Below are positions 8,336-18,156 of a stretch of DNA of 35,186 nucleotides, in pieces. The notes beneath the pieces are model-generated. The model was not told the DNA's origin and made no database searches. It saw only the letters and a program-made list of their open reading frames with translations. Made by a program: the position numbers and the translations under genes. Source of the stretch: Brachionus plicatilis (taxonomy: Eukaryota; Rotifera; Eurotatoria; Ploima; Brachionidae). Location: positions 11,520 through 46,705 of the forward strand of contig QEOQ01000566.1 in NCBI GenBank assembly GCA_010279815.1. Reading direction: 5' to 3'. Numbering within the stretch: position 1 is the first letter of the stretch; every line of letters starts with the position of its first letter.

Positions 8336-9142
8336 TCAAAGTTAATTTTTTCTTCTCTATTTAATTAATAATTTTCATTAAGTTTTAAATGGAAAATTTA
8401 TCAAATTAATTATTAAAATTTAAAGGACGTATTTTTGTTTCAGAAATACTCAATTTTTCAAAAATAATTTTGATACCCAGACAAGCTAAAAACGAAGATT
8501 TCCTGAATGTTTCATAGATGAAAAATTTTTTTGGATTAAAACCAGAGTTTCCATTGTATTCTCTTCGAAACATTTAGAAATGATCCAATCATGAAAAGCT
8601 TAACATTTTCATATTTGCTTCATTTTTAAGTTATCTTATCAATAATGAATGATTTTTTTGTATTAAAACCAAGAAAAAAGGGGTTGTGAAGTTCGCGTTA
8701 GAACTTCAATTCTACCATACCGATTACTATTAGCTATTTTTTGAAGTTTTTGTTAGTCATTGAAACAGCAACAGCCAAAAAAGTTTTCACTCCAATATCA
8801 GTCCAACATTCTATTATAAAGCTGACTGAATTCGTTTGCTTAAACTTGTCTTCAACTTCTATTTTAAGTAAAAAAAAATTTAAGTTTAAAAAAAATAATA
8901 GAGATAGTAAACCAGTTAGGATCTGGTAAAATCTTACCTATTTGACGTCTAAAAAATTTGTTTTTAAGCTGTCTAATAGCATTGTTTGTCAGTCCTTTTG
9001 CTAATGGCAACAATATTCAAAAAAGCATCATTAAAAGATGTTCTATAATGAATGATAAGGAAGTTTATGAGACAATTTTAACAAAAAAAACTCTAGTTTT
9101 ATTAAAGGAAGAATCTCGGATATTCAGCTTACTTTTCTCCCC
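8336..9142. other. AT-rich region, mostly unassigned
   Basis: Short open frames at 8741-8929 and 8958-9161 show no recognisable domain. The stretch just before 9143 may hold decayed protease sequence of the adjacent Ty3/gypsy relic, but I cannot align it by eye. Confidence 0.3.
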
Positions 9143-9615
9143 AGATCTTATATTTTATTAGGTATTGATTGGTTTGTAGCTAATACCTTCAAAATAAATT
9201 ATAAAAATTCGATTCGAAACTAAAGCATACGAATGATTCAAATTCAGAAATAAATTAAAATTAACAAAAACTAGAATTTTCAGTTTCCATCCCAGAAATC
9301 ATCCCTGACATTAGGGATGTTCGGGATTTTAGCCTAAATGATAGCATCGAATTCAACGAATTCAAAGATTTTTCGTTGTGCGCACTTTACCTTTTATATT
9401 CGAACAAAAATATCTCCGCAGTTACTATGAATGATCTAAAAGAACACTGCATAATCTCTAACCATGAAATTCGTAATAAAACAGAAGTTCCAAATCGAAT
9501 TATACCATACATAATATCCATAAACCGTCAAAAAGGTAAAATTCAACAATCAAAAAGTCTTTTTGCATTTCCATACATAATGGTTACAAAACCCGGTGTT
9601 TTTAAAATAATCTGA
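9143..9615 (+). pseudogene. Ty3/gypsy-type pol relic (end of protease, linker, start of RT)
   Basis: At 9143-9220 the frame reads YILLGIDWF followed by FKINYKNS. This corresponds to the conserved end of the retropepsin domain in Ty3/gypsy pol (xILGIDWL...IDY). In another frame at 9376-9615 (79 residues) the sequence EHCIISNHEI, then VPNRIIPY, then GKIQQSKSLFAFP and MVTKPGVFK matches the region before and at the first RT motif (HxI..., I..SxSPxASP, VxKKDGxxR). The order and spacing are right, but stops and frame changes separate the pieces, and the rest of RT, RNase H and integrase are missing. No LTR was seen. Confidence 0.55.
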
Positions 9616-9627
9616 ATTTTTTGAAGC

Positions 9628-9751
9628 TTTTCATATAAAAGAAAATTCGAAAAATTTTCTGAAACTCATTTCGAAATTTTTTCGAAAGCTTATTTCGAAA
9701 ATATTCCGAAATTTGATCCGAAAAATTTTCGAATTTTCTTTTATATGAAAA
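9628..9751. repeat. Foldback (inverted repeat) element, about 124 bp
   Basis: The arms 9628-9658 and 9721-9751 are inverted copies (about 27 of 31 bases pair; each arm contains CATATAAAAGAAAATTCG). The loop is filled with TTCGAAA-type sub-palindromes. It starts about 12 bases after the Ty3/gypsy relic breaks off. Confidence 0.75.
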
Positions 9752-10334
9752 ACTTTCAAAAATTTACGCGATTATTTGATTCAAAATTATATCTAAGGTA
9801 TAAAATAAATTTTGGACCAGAAAATGAAAGTTTTTAAATAAAGGAGTTTAAAAAATAAAGGATTTATTTATTTAATCAATTGTAATAAAATTTATAAAAG
9901 TATATAAAAAAAAAATTAAATTAACAAAACGCCATAGGAAAATTAAACACAAATAAAATCTTCTTTATTATCGCCTAATTTAGAAATTTTATTTTACTTT
10001 TCATCTCTACAGTGTGATGATTCGTCATCTGATTCACTCGAAGAATCAGACGTCAAATTTTGGCAATTCAAATTCTAATTGAGTTCTAAAATTTTGAAAA
10101 CAATTTTAATAAAATAAGTCCTCAGATTAAAAAAAAATTTTTCGAAAATTTTCGAAATAATTTTCAATTGGGCCAGATTCGTTCTATATTAATTGTGCAC
10201 ACAAAAAAAAATCTAATATAGAAAAATTAAAATGAACTAATTAAAATATACAAAAAATAAATAAAGCAATATAAAGCGAAAGAAATAAAGAGCAAAATAA
10301 ATGAAATACAATGAAATCAAACACAACCCCAAGT
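9752..10334. other. AT-rich intergenic; possible terminal exon at 10013-10078
   Basis: Mostly A-rich low-complexity sequence. One feature stands out: a pyrimidine-rich tract ending CTACAG at 10012, followed by 21 open codons (CDDSSSDSLEESDVKFWQF...) and a stop at 10076-10078. This could be a last exon, but nothing upstream supports a gene. Confidence 0.25.
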
Positions 10335-10421
10335 TGATTTACTCGTAATTGAAGAGCCAAAGAAAGCTACCCTCCCAGATACGTTCGCTCATCGACCCCC
10401 CAAGGCAACACCATTACTGAC

Positions 10422-11125
10422 ATGCCAAATATTGTGAATATGCTTAATGACCAGTTCTTCTCAGCCTTTAACCCAGTCACCCACCTCCCTGTTCCTCCCA
10501 TGTCTCCTAGATCCCTAGCCACCTACCAAGTTGACATGGAGTCTTTCTCATCGAACAAAGTTAGACTTTTTCTTAACAAACTCAATAAATACAAGTCTCA
10601 AGGTTCTGACAAACTTTATCCCTACATTTTACGTGAATGCGCCGACGCCCTTGCCGAAGCTTTCTCCTTAATCTTCTGCCAATCCTTTAAAATCCGGGAA
10701 GCTCCCCACCTACTGAAAGGAAGCGAATGTTACCCAGATCTTCAAGAAAGGTACCAGAACCGACCCAGTCAACTACAGACCAATATCCCTCACTGCGATG
10801 CCATGCAAGATAATGGAACGCATCATCAGAGACATCATGATGGATCACCTCATCATTAACCAGCTCATCACTCCTTGACAACATGGCTTCGTATACAAAA
10901 AGTCATGTGAGTCGAACCTGTTGGAAACCCCCGATTTCATAACCGAAGCTTTCAGTCGTGGATTCACCTCGATCATAGTCTTCCTCAATTTTGCGAAAGC
11001 TTTCGATAAAGTGTCCCACTCAGCAATACTGTCCAAGCTAAAGTCATACGGTTTCGACGGCCTCCTCCTCGACTGGCTCTCCGATTTCCTTACCGACCGA
11101 AAACAACGAGTAGTAATCGGCTCCA
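10422..11125 (+). pseudogene. LINE-B RT, 5' piece before the gap
   Basis: The frame starting MPNIVNMLNDQFFSAF corresponds to the usual RT upstream region. It is followed by KYKSQGSDKLYPYILREC (equivalent of the K-S-x-G-x-D motif) and, in a shifted frame, NYRPISLTA and QHGF. At 10921-11125 motif A appears (FLNFAKAFDKVSH, with Asn where Asp is expected). Lesions seen are a frameshift near 10740-10770, a TGA at the LITP/QHGF junction (10876-10878) and an in-frame extra CTC near 11065. The N gap cuts it before motif B. Confidence 0.8.
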
Positions 11126-11435
11126 NNNNNNNNNNNNNNNNNNNNNNNNNNNNNNNNNNNNNNNNNNNNNNNNNNNNNNNNNNNNNNNNNNNNNNNNNNN
11201 NNNNNNNNNNNNNNNNNNNNNNNNNNNNNNNNNNNNNNNNNNNNNNNNNNNNNNNNNNNNNNNNNNNNNNNNNNNNNNNNNNNNNNNNNNNNNNNNNNNN
11301 NNNNNNNNNNNNNNNNNNNNNNNNNNNNNNNNNNNNNNNNNNNNNNNNNNNNNNNNNNNNNNNNNNNNNNNNNNNNNNNNNNNNNNNNNNNNNNNNNNNN
11401 NNNNNNNNNNNNNNNNNNNNNNNNNNNNNNNNNNN
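11126..11435. other. Assembly gap (310 N)
   Basis: Unsequenced bases. The bases after the gap (CCACCTACTGAAAGGAAGCG) repeat those at about 10705, so the gap joins two near-identical RT segments. Confidence 0.99.
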
Positions 11436-12834
11436 CCACCTACTGAAAGGAAGCGAATGTTACTCTTATCTTCAAGAAAGGTACCAGACCCAGTCAACTA
11501 CAGACCTATATCCCTCACTGCGGTGCCATGCAAGATAATGGAATGCATCATCAGAGACATCATGATGGATCACCTCATCATTAACCAGCTCATCACTCCT
11601 CAACAACATGGCTTCGTATACAAAAAGTCATGTGAGTCGAACCTGTTGGAAACCCCCGATATCATAACCGAAGCTTCCAGTCGTGGATTCACCTCGATCA
11701 TAGTCTTCCTCGATTTTGCCAAATCCTTCGATAAAGTGTCCCACTCAGCACTACTGTCCAAGCTAAAGTCATACGGTTTCGACGGCCTCCTCGACTGGCT
11801 CTCCGATTTCCTTACCGACCGAAAACAACGAGTAGTATTCGGCTCCAGCTCTTCAGATTGGTGCCAGGTCACGAGTGGTGTACCTCAGGGATCCGTTCTT
11901 GGTCCTCTACTATTCACCCTGTTCATCAACGACATGCCAAACGGAGTACACCACCACTGCAAGCTCTTTGCCGATGACACCAAGATCATTGCCATCATCA
12001 AGAACGGCCTCGAAACTGCCCAACTACAGTCCGATATAGACCTGCTCGCGACCTGGGCTAACACCTGGCACATGAGTTTCAACGTCGAGAAATGTAAATT
12101 CATGGTTTTCAAAAATAAAACTAATCACTTCTGCTCTTCTTCCAAGCTCACCATGATATCAGCTGAAACCGGTTCCAGACTGACACTAGAAGAAATCAAA
12201 ACGGAAAAGGACCTCGGCTTATATTTCTCTAGTGACCTGAAATGGAGAACCCACTGCCAACACTCGGCGGCCAAAGCCAACTCCATTCTTGGACAACTCC
12301 GCCAGGTCTTCCATGCCTGGAATCCTCAATCTTTCAATTCCCTGTACACTGCTTTTATCCGACCTCACCTCGAATATTCCACCTCAGTATCGAATCCCCA
12401 TAGACGAGCAGATGTAAAGATCATCGAAAACATCCAAAAGAGAGCAACTAAACTAGTAGGTCGCATCAGAGACCGCAGCTACCAAGACAGGCTCGCCATC
12501 CTGAACCTAACCACCCTCGAATCACGCAGATCAACGGGTGACCATCATCATCCACTACAAGATCGCTAATGGACTACTTGACGTCAACTGGCTAGCCTCA
12601 ACCAAACTTATGTCGTCCATCGCCTGCCACGGCCCAGCCAACGCAATCAGGGGTCACAAAAAACGCCTTTTTGTTCTACTATCCAACTGCCCGGCGCGAA
12701 CAAACTTCCTAAATAACAGAGTTGCATCTACCTGGAACAATCTCGCGTCCTCGACAGTCAACGCCCCAACCCTTAACAGCTTCAAGGCCCGTCTCGACAT
12801 ACATCTTGCCCGCACGAACACCATCACCACCTAA
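11436..12834 (+). pseudogene. LINE-B RT, main piece with complete polymerase motifs
   Basis: This piece holds, in one frame from about 11484: PVNYRPISLTAVPCKIME, QHGFVYKKSC, motif A IIVFLDFAKSFDKVSH, motif B TSGVPQGSVLGPLLF, motif C FADDTKI, then EKDLGLYFSSDLKW, RPHLEYSTS and KIIENIQKRATKL. These are hallmarks of the CR1/Jockey group. Lesions: a TGA where the usual Trp of the WK-ANV motif should be (about 11441), a frameshift near 11487 (GTR/DPVNY), and a further frameshift near 12540, after which WNNLAS and NSFKARLD complete the usual C-terminus to the stop at 12832-12834. The catalytic core itself is intact, so the element is recent, but it cannot produce a full protein. Confidence 0.88.
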
Positions 12835-13012
12835 ACCTCAACGACCAACCATGGCCAAGTTAGTGAGACGGTGAGTTGAAGGCTTGGGCACTCCCCAGAA
12901 GCGCTTACGATAGGACTGGGGGGGTCTTAGCTCGAACACTCATCGTCCCAAATTCCTTCTCGCCAAACGCACAACCAGTTATCATAGCGATTCAAGTTGT
13001 TTTGGATTGCTC

Positions 13013-13058
13013 GCAGGGTGCTTCCCTGCTATGACTCAATTTATTATTATTATTATTA
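13013..13058 (+). repeat. LINE-B 3' end: hairpin, 10-base spacer, (TTA)n tail
   Basis: A stem GCAGGG/CCCTGC (13013-13018 with 13024-13029, five-base loop) is followed by TATGACTCAA (13030-13039) and a TTA/ATT microsatellite (13040-13058). CR1- and L2-group LINEs are known to end in short tandem repeats preceded by a 3' stem recognised by their RT. The same layout is found in LINE-D. Confidence 0.7.
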
Positions 13059-13062
13059 TATA

Positions 13063-13651
13063 TATTTTACAGAGCAAAATCGAATTAAGAAAGAAATAAT
13101 GGAAAATGAAATTTATAATTTGATCGCTAATTTTGATCAAATAACTTTAAATAAAAGAAAAGTGACAAAATAAAAAAACTTCATCCACAGTTATCTTTTA
13201 ATTGCTATCTGACGTTGTGAGGACAAAAATTGTTTTTCTAAATGCCATCCTTTCGGCAACTAAAATGGTAATGAATATGTAATTAATTTTAAGAATCATT
13301 AAGATGAAGAGAATTCGTATCTTGCTCCAAATTTGGTCAAAAGTCTAATTTGACTTGAGTCCACTCAAGTCAACTAAATTATATTCTAATTTTTAAATCT
13401 TCTTTAACTTAATTAAAAAAATTAAGAAAATGAATATTTATATATATTTAAGCTTAAGAAATGTTGCAAATTACTTGGAAGAATTAATAATGATAAAATG
13501 TAATTTGAAAAAATAAAATTCGAGAACTAAACTTTATTTAAGATAAAATTTTTTAATTAAAAATTTTAATTTTAACTAATGAAAACGAAAACGGAAAAGA
13601 AAAAAAATTAAAGTCTTGACTTGACTTTGACTACATGACATTGACTTTTTA
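13063..13651. other. AT-rich spacer with a short perfect palindrome
   Basis: No gene. A perfect 11-bp inverted repeat with a CC centre (TTGACTTGAGT / ACTCAAGTCAA) lies at 13350-13373, and TTGACT-like words recur here and again at 14195-14225 and 14720-14750. Confidence 0.5.
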
Positions 13652-13987
13652 GGTTTTGTGAAGTTCAGAACAAAAGAACAGAACAAATTGCAAAAAAATT
13701 AATTGATTGTGTGAATGCAGAATGGTGCAATATTTAAAGTTGCATCAACTGTAAAAGTCTGCTAATGATGTGCAAAATCTCTGCAAAATGTCCTACGCTC
13801 GTTTATATTGAAATTTGATTTCTGCTAAACTCTGCAAATTTAGCAGACCTTGGTATTTGATGCAACATTGATGTTGCACTAAGTTGCTTTTACAGAATTA
13901 AGTTTAAAAATTTAGAATAAAAGTTATTCAATTTTTTTACATTATTTTCTGTTCTTTTTATCATTTTGTACTGAATATCACAAAACC
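13652..13987. repeat. Foldback/MITE-like element, GGTTTTGTGA termini
   Basis: The left end GGTTTTGTGAAGTTCAG and the right end (reverse complement GGTTTTGTGATATTCAG) are inverted copies, and AGAACAGAA recurs just inside both ends. The interior has further inverted words (TGCAAAA, TTGCATCAA / TTGATGCAA, AGCAGAC). The same terminal word occurs at the inner foldback 18463-18855. Confidence 0.6.
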
Positions 13988-15486
13988 GAGTTTTGACAAT
14001 CCTTTGATTTTACCATATTTAGCCTAAAATATGATATGATAAAATAGAATCTAAAAGCGGTATTTATCGTTTATTTCCCGTAATTGTATTAAAACTTAGT
14101 GAAAAAAAAAATTTCCAAAATTCTACGAAAAAAAACGAATTTTAAATAAAAAAATTTTTTTTTCGTAATGTCCAGACATGACTTCAAAAAAATAAAATTT
14201 AAAGTCAAAGTCCAGAGTCAAAGTTTCATTCTTTAACTTTTTTCAAACAACTTCAATTTTATTTGTTTTGTCCCTGGTTTAGCCTATTGATTATACTTTC
14301 AATCGAATATATAATATTTTGGTTTGTCTCAACCACTTCTTTTTCTTCCTTAACCTCTTCTTCTTCACAAAGAATATCTCTTTCAATACCATAATAATCA
14401 GAAATAATGACAAATAAAGCCGTCACGTTAGATAATAATAAACGTGTCAGATAAAAATCAACTGATTATTCTGACGTTTAAAAAATCCCAGAAAGATTAA
14501 ATTAATACAAAGATTGTTAAAAAAATACTAAGCAATCTAATATTGACAAATATTCGTTTTAAAAAATCCCTATTTCATGTTAAATCAAGACATTTTTTAG
14601 ACAATACTGATATTTTAATTTTTACCGTTTCATGCTGTCATGATCGCGGCCACATGAATTCTTGATCTACAGGAAAGAAAAAATTAATAAATAAGATTGA
14701 CTTAAAATAAAATAAAATTTTAGTCAGTGATTTTGACTTGTCTTAAGACTTATAAATAACTCTGATTTTGACGAATTTTAACAGAAATCGAGTATACTTA
14801 GTAAATAGCCAATAAATGAAGAAGTTTTTAATAACTTGCATGTTCAATGGAAAAAAAATAAAATCCTAGACAAGAGAAATTAATGACTGATTTTTTATTG
14901 CATATTTGCTTTCTTTTCCCTTAAATATCACTCAAACATAGATTCAAAGTTCATGAAAGGTTTAAATAGCAACTCATTCTTTTTTATAAATATTTTTTTT
15001 GTTTCTATGTTAAAAGAATTCTGATTAGGAATTTAATAGTCTCATCGTAAAATCAGTGTGTTGTTTGATGATTTTTCGATGAACTTCACTTATTCCTCGA
15101 TGAAACATTATTATGGTTTTGACTGGGATGCAAAAAAAATTATGCGATAAATTCAAAAAGTGTCAAAATGACCCCGCCGGAATTGGAGGTATATATTTTT
15201 TTTTTCATGAAGATTCAATATTTCAATTTTTATTTTCAGTTGTTATACCTAATTAAGTTTGTAAAATATAAATACCAAAAACTTACTTCAAAACAAATAT
15301 ATATAAAGATTTATACTCAGAAAGTGTCAATTTAATAAAATTTATGGTTTTTTTTTGGCTGGTCAGCTTGGCTGTCCAAAATTTTGACAGGCAAGCTAAC
15401 TGGTTAAATGACATCAAAAAAACCGTCCGTGAAATATGCTGGTTTGATCTGACCGCATATTACACTATAATTTATTTACTAAAATA
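13988..15486. other. AT-rich region; one doubtful minus-strand exon at 14259-14465
   Basis: Most of it is stopped in all frames. On the minus strand, 14465-14259 is open for 68 codons, with a hydrophobic stretch (LLLSNVTALFVIISDYYGI), then an acidic run (EEEEVKEEKEVVE) and a stop. An AG precedes the open part, so it could be a last exon of a membrane protein gene. No ATG or other exon was found. I do not recognise it. Confidence 0.25.
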
Positions 15487-15761
15487 GAGGAGCCGAGCTT
15501 TATATGCGAGTAACGAGGCGTTATTTTTTTTTTTAATTTCGTAATAAGGATTAATAGAAGAATTATTGTTAACTTAATAAGAGAACTTCTATTAATTATA
15601 ATTTCTTCGAGAAAAATGAAATTTTCTATGGGAATATAATTTTTTACGTGTGTATTAATCTCAATTTTCGACATTACCAGTTATTTTTCACTGCACTTAG
15701 TGATTTTCTTAGACACGCCTACATCTGCTTATAAAGCTCGTCACGGCTAGCTCGTTCCTCG
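15487..15761. repeat. Imperfect inverted-repeat element
   Basis: The left arm at 15487-15521 (AGCCGAGCTTTATATGCGAG..., then AACGAGGCGT) is matched by an imperfect inverted copy at 15715-15761 (ACGCCT..., TATAAAGCTCG, CTCGTTCCTCG). The arms are GC-richer than the AT-rich centre, which looks like a small MITE. No clear target duplication was found. Confidence 0.4.
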
Positions 15762-17447
15762 AAATAATTAATTCATTTTTGTCATAATTTGAATTAACTT
15801 TAAATTATTTTAAAGGTTAGAGAATCGGATTTTTTCAAAGACTTAATTAAAATCTTTATTAGTTAAAATATAAATTTTAATTATTCATAAAAAAAGCTAA
15901 TTTGCATAGTTAAATCAAAAAATGAAAATAACATATTTTATTTGATTAAAAAATGCTTTGGTTTAACCCAAATCGTTCTTATCCTTAGTCTTTAAATGCT
16001 TAATACCTTTTGCAGAGATTGTTTTTCCCAGATCGTCCGGCATTATTCCGTAATTAAAGCCTCTGAAGAAATTAAATGTGTTGCCATAGGTCCGTCTTTG
16101 GATCATATACCGTTTTCATCGATGTTGTTGCTGCTTAAGGAGAGCCCATTGCGAGTTGCATTGTCCGCTCGTTGTGCGGAAATTTGCTGCCCGTCAACGG
16201 TTCTTGCCTGAACCATTTCTCCGATGATGCGAATGATGTCAATTGTTTGCTGATGCTGTTACTCCACCATAAGCCTTCGATCCTAAATTTAGTCATCGTC
16301 GATTTTACACTCTCTTTCGTTGTGTTAATCTCTTATTTCTCAACGCAAATGATTTATAAATAGGATTTAAGTTTCTTTAGCTAAAAGTTTGGAAGTGTTT
16401 GACTGCGTCTTTGATGTCGACCAAGAGCTGCCTTTTGAAATCTCATCAGAATATGAAACAATATTAATCGAAGCCTATCTGAATGTAAATTTTTCATAGA
16501 TTTGAAAATTTGCTCCTATTTTTGACACAATTTTAAAAAGAACCAATTTTTTTAATAACTCATCATGTATTTTTTTTAATAAATGAAATTATTATTTAGA
16601 ATTAAAGTTATAAATTGAGGTTTATATACCGTTGCTTTCAGAAGAGCTGCAATTCAGCGTTTTGATAAATCAAAAAGTATTCAAAAGACCTCTAATAATT
16701 TAAAAATACCATACTGTTTAAATTGATTGGGTTAAAAACCAGCTAAAAAATCTTTGACAATATATGAAATTTTTCAATAAAAGCTTGGAAACAGAATATA
16801 TGTAAATTAAGTTTTTAAAAAGGTCAACATTTAATTAATTATATGTTTCGTTTTTATTTGATTAATATTTAAACTTATTTTATTCTATTTTTTGAAAATC
16901 TTTCTTCTTTTTAAAAAAAGTTTTAGAAAAATAAATAAATAGGTTTAGAATAATTAAATGATGAGAGGTTTTCTTTATATTAATGCAATATATTAAATTG
17001 ACAAATATGCGTGAAAAACTTTCTGATCACTTTTTTAAATCGAAAAATTAGGATAAATGACTTTTAAAATTATAGTTTAATGTTAGTTTACCTTTTGTTT
17101 ACAATAAGACTTCCAAAATTTTCTACAAGAACACATTTGAAATGCTACTAAATTATTAGTGATCACAAACTTGAATCAGAATAAATTTTTAATTTTGATG
17201 AGTCTTCACTTCTTTTATTGAGTCTTTCTTCTTCATCATGTAGCCCAGGCAATTATAATGTGAATTTCAAAGAAACAAATAAATTTTATTCAAACACTGC
17301 AGGCAAAGAAAAAGCATGACTCTCTTGTTTGATGTGTAGTTCTGCTGCTGAAGTCAGAAAGCCCGTTTAATGTTTAGTTCAGCGGGGTAAAAACAAATAT
17401 CTAACTTAGAATTAGATGACAATTTAATCATCATATATGAAGCAGGG
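15762..17447. other. AT-rich region with two coding-like patches, unidentified
   Basis: The stretch about 15990-16340 is GC-richer than its surroundings and has long open runs on both strands (on the minus strand EMVQARTVDGQQISAQRADN, broken by two stops further on), suggesting decayed coding DNA. At about 16388-16500 the plus strand is open (FDCVFDVDQELPFEISSEYE), preceded by a TTTCTTTAG acceptor-like site. Neither resembles a family I can name. The remainder, to 17447, shows nothing. Confidence 0.25.
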
Positions 17448-17640
17448 AAGGCTGCTCCTCTGATTGATTAAGCCTTTCTAAATTTATTTCAATGTTAATC
17501 CCAACTGGTAAGTGATCACTTGAGTTTGTGTTTAGATCTATAATTTTGGAATTAATTACTTTTAAGTCTAATTCGTTAATACTCCAAACAATATGGTCAA
17601 TAGCTGCACTATAAGGACAATTTCTATAAGTGCAACTGAC
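17448..17640 (-). pseudogene. LINE endonuclease fragment (C-terminal part)
   Basis: The minus strand reads SAAIDHIVWSINELDLKV, then DLNTNSSDHLPVGINIEI. This is the last part of an AP-type LINE endonuclease with both the IDH and the Ser-Asp-His motifs. It is open over about 64 codons. The upstream part of the domain is missing because Tc1-type sequence begins at the junction near 17641-17664. It is a different lineage from LINE-A, whose SDH motif is lost. Confidence 0.75.
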
Positions 17641-17663
17641 AGAACTAGAGTTATAAAGGTACT

Positions 17664-18053
17664 GGATGCTGCTCCATTTATACAGGCAGAATTAATCAAT
17701 TTGTGTACATGGACACTCTGGAAAATAACTTATTCCTATCAGCCGAGATATTTTTTGATCAGAGTCAAGAGTGGATTTTTCAGCAGGATGGCGCTAGTGC
17801 ACATACTGCTCATTCCGTTCGAGATTGGTTTCAAGAAAAATAAATAACAGTTCTTCCCTGGTGCTCAAGATCACCTTATCTTAATCCAATAGAGAATTTA
17901 TGGTCATACATTGATCACAAAATGGTCAATACAAAAATTACGTCAGTAGAGCATTTAAAAAACGTTCTTTTTGATGAATGGTTGAAAATTCCTAGTGAAG
18001 TAGGAAAAAACATGATTGAATCTATGCCAACTTCAAAACTAATGTGCAACTAG
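17664..18053 (+). pseudogene. Tc1/mariner-type transposase relic (C-terminal half)
   Basis: One frame of 130 codons carries GRINQFVYMDTL, WIFQQDGASAHTAHSVRDWF, VLPWCSRSPYLNPIENLW and a final stop at 18051. QQD-x-A-x-x-H and SP-x-LNPIENLW are the second and third catalytic blocks of the Tc1 DDE domain: the Asp and the Glu are present, with Tyr in place of the usual non-catalytic Asp of SPDLNPIENLW. A single TAA (17841-17843) interrupts it; otherwise the frame is kept. The N-terminal DNA-binding domain and the first catalytic Asp are missing, so it is a dead fragment. I found no flanking TIR. Confidence 0.85.
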
Positions 18054-18156
18054 TGACATCTCGGTTATTTCTAATTAATTCATTTAAATATTCATAGTGT
18101 TCCTTTTTAAAAATAGTGTTACGGCCTTTCTAGGAAAGTCTGAGAGGATTTGGGAA

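Larger units (their letters stand above)
10335..13062 (+). mobile_element. LINE-B: 5'-truncated, broken CR1/Jockey-type non-LTR retrotransposon
   Basis: RT-coding sequence runs from just before 10422 to a stop at 12834, followed by a 3' UTR of about 200 bases, a hairpin and an ATT-type microsatellite. No endonuclease is present, so the copy is 5'-truncated. Its base composition and C-ending codons differ visibly from the surrounding AT-rich DNA. A run of 310 Ns (11126-11435) divides it, and the sequence before the gap (10704-11125) is repeated after it (11436-11848). Confidence 0.88.

Noticed and set aside
11044..11497. Long frames running through the N gap
   Set aside because: They consist mostly of unknown residues and are artefacts of the gap.
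15465..15674. 69-codon minus-strand frame
   Set aside because: It spans an inverted-repeat element and has low complexity; no homology seen.
15996..16363. Plus-strand frames of 63-71 codons
   Set aside because: Both strands are open and neither shows a domain; best described as a GC-richer, possibly decayed coding patch.
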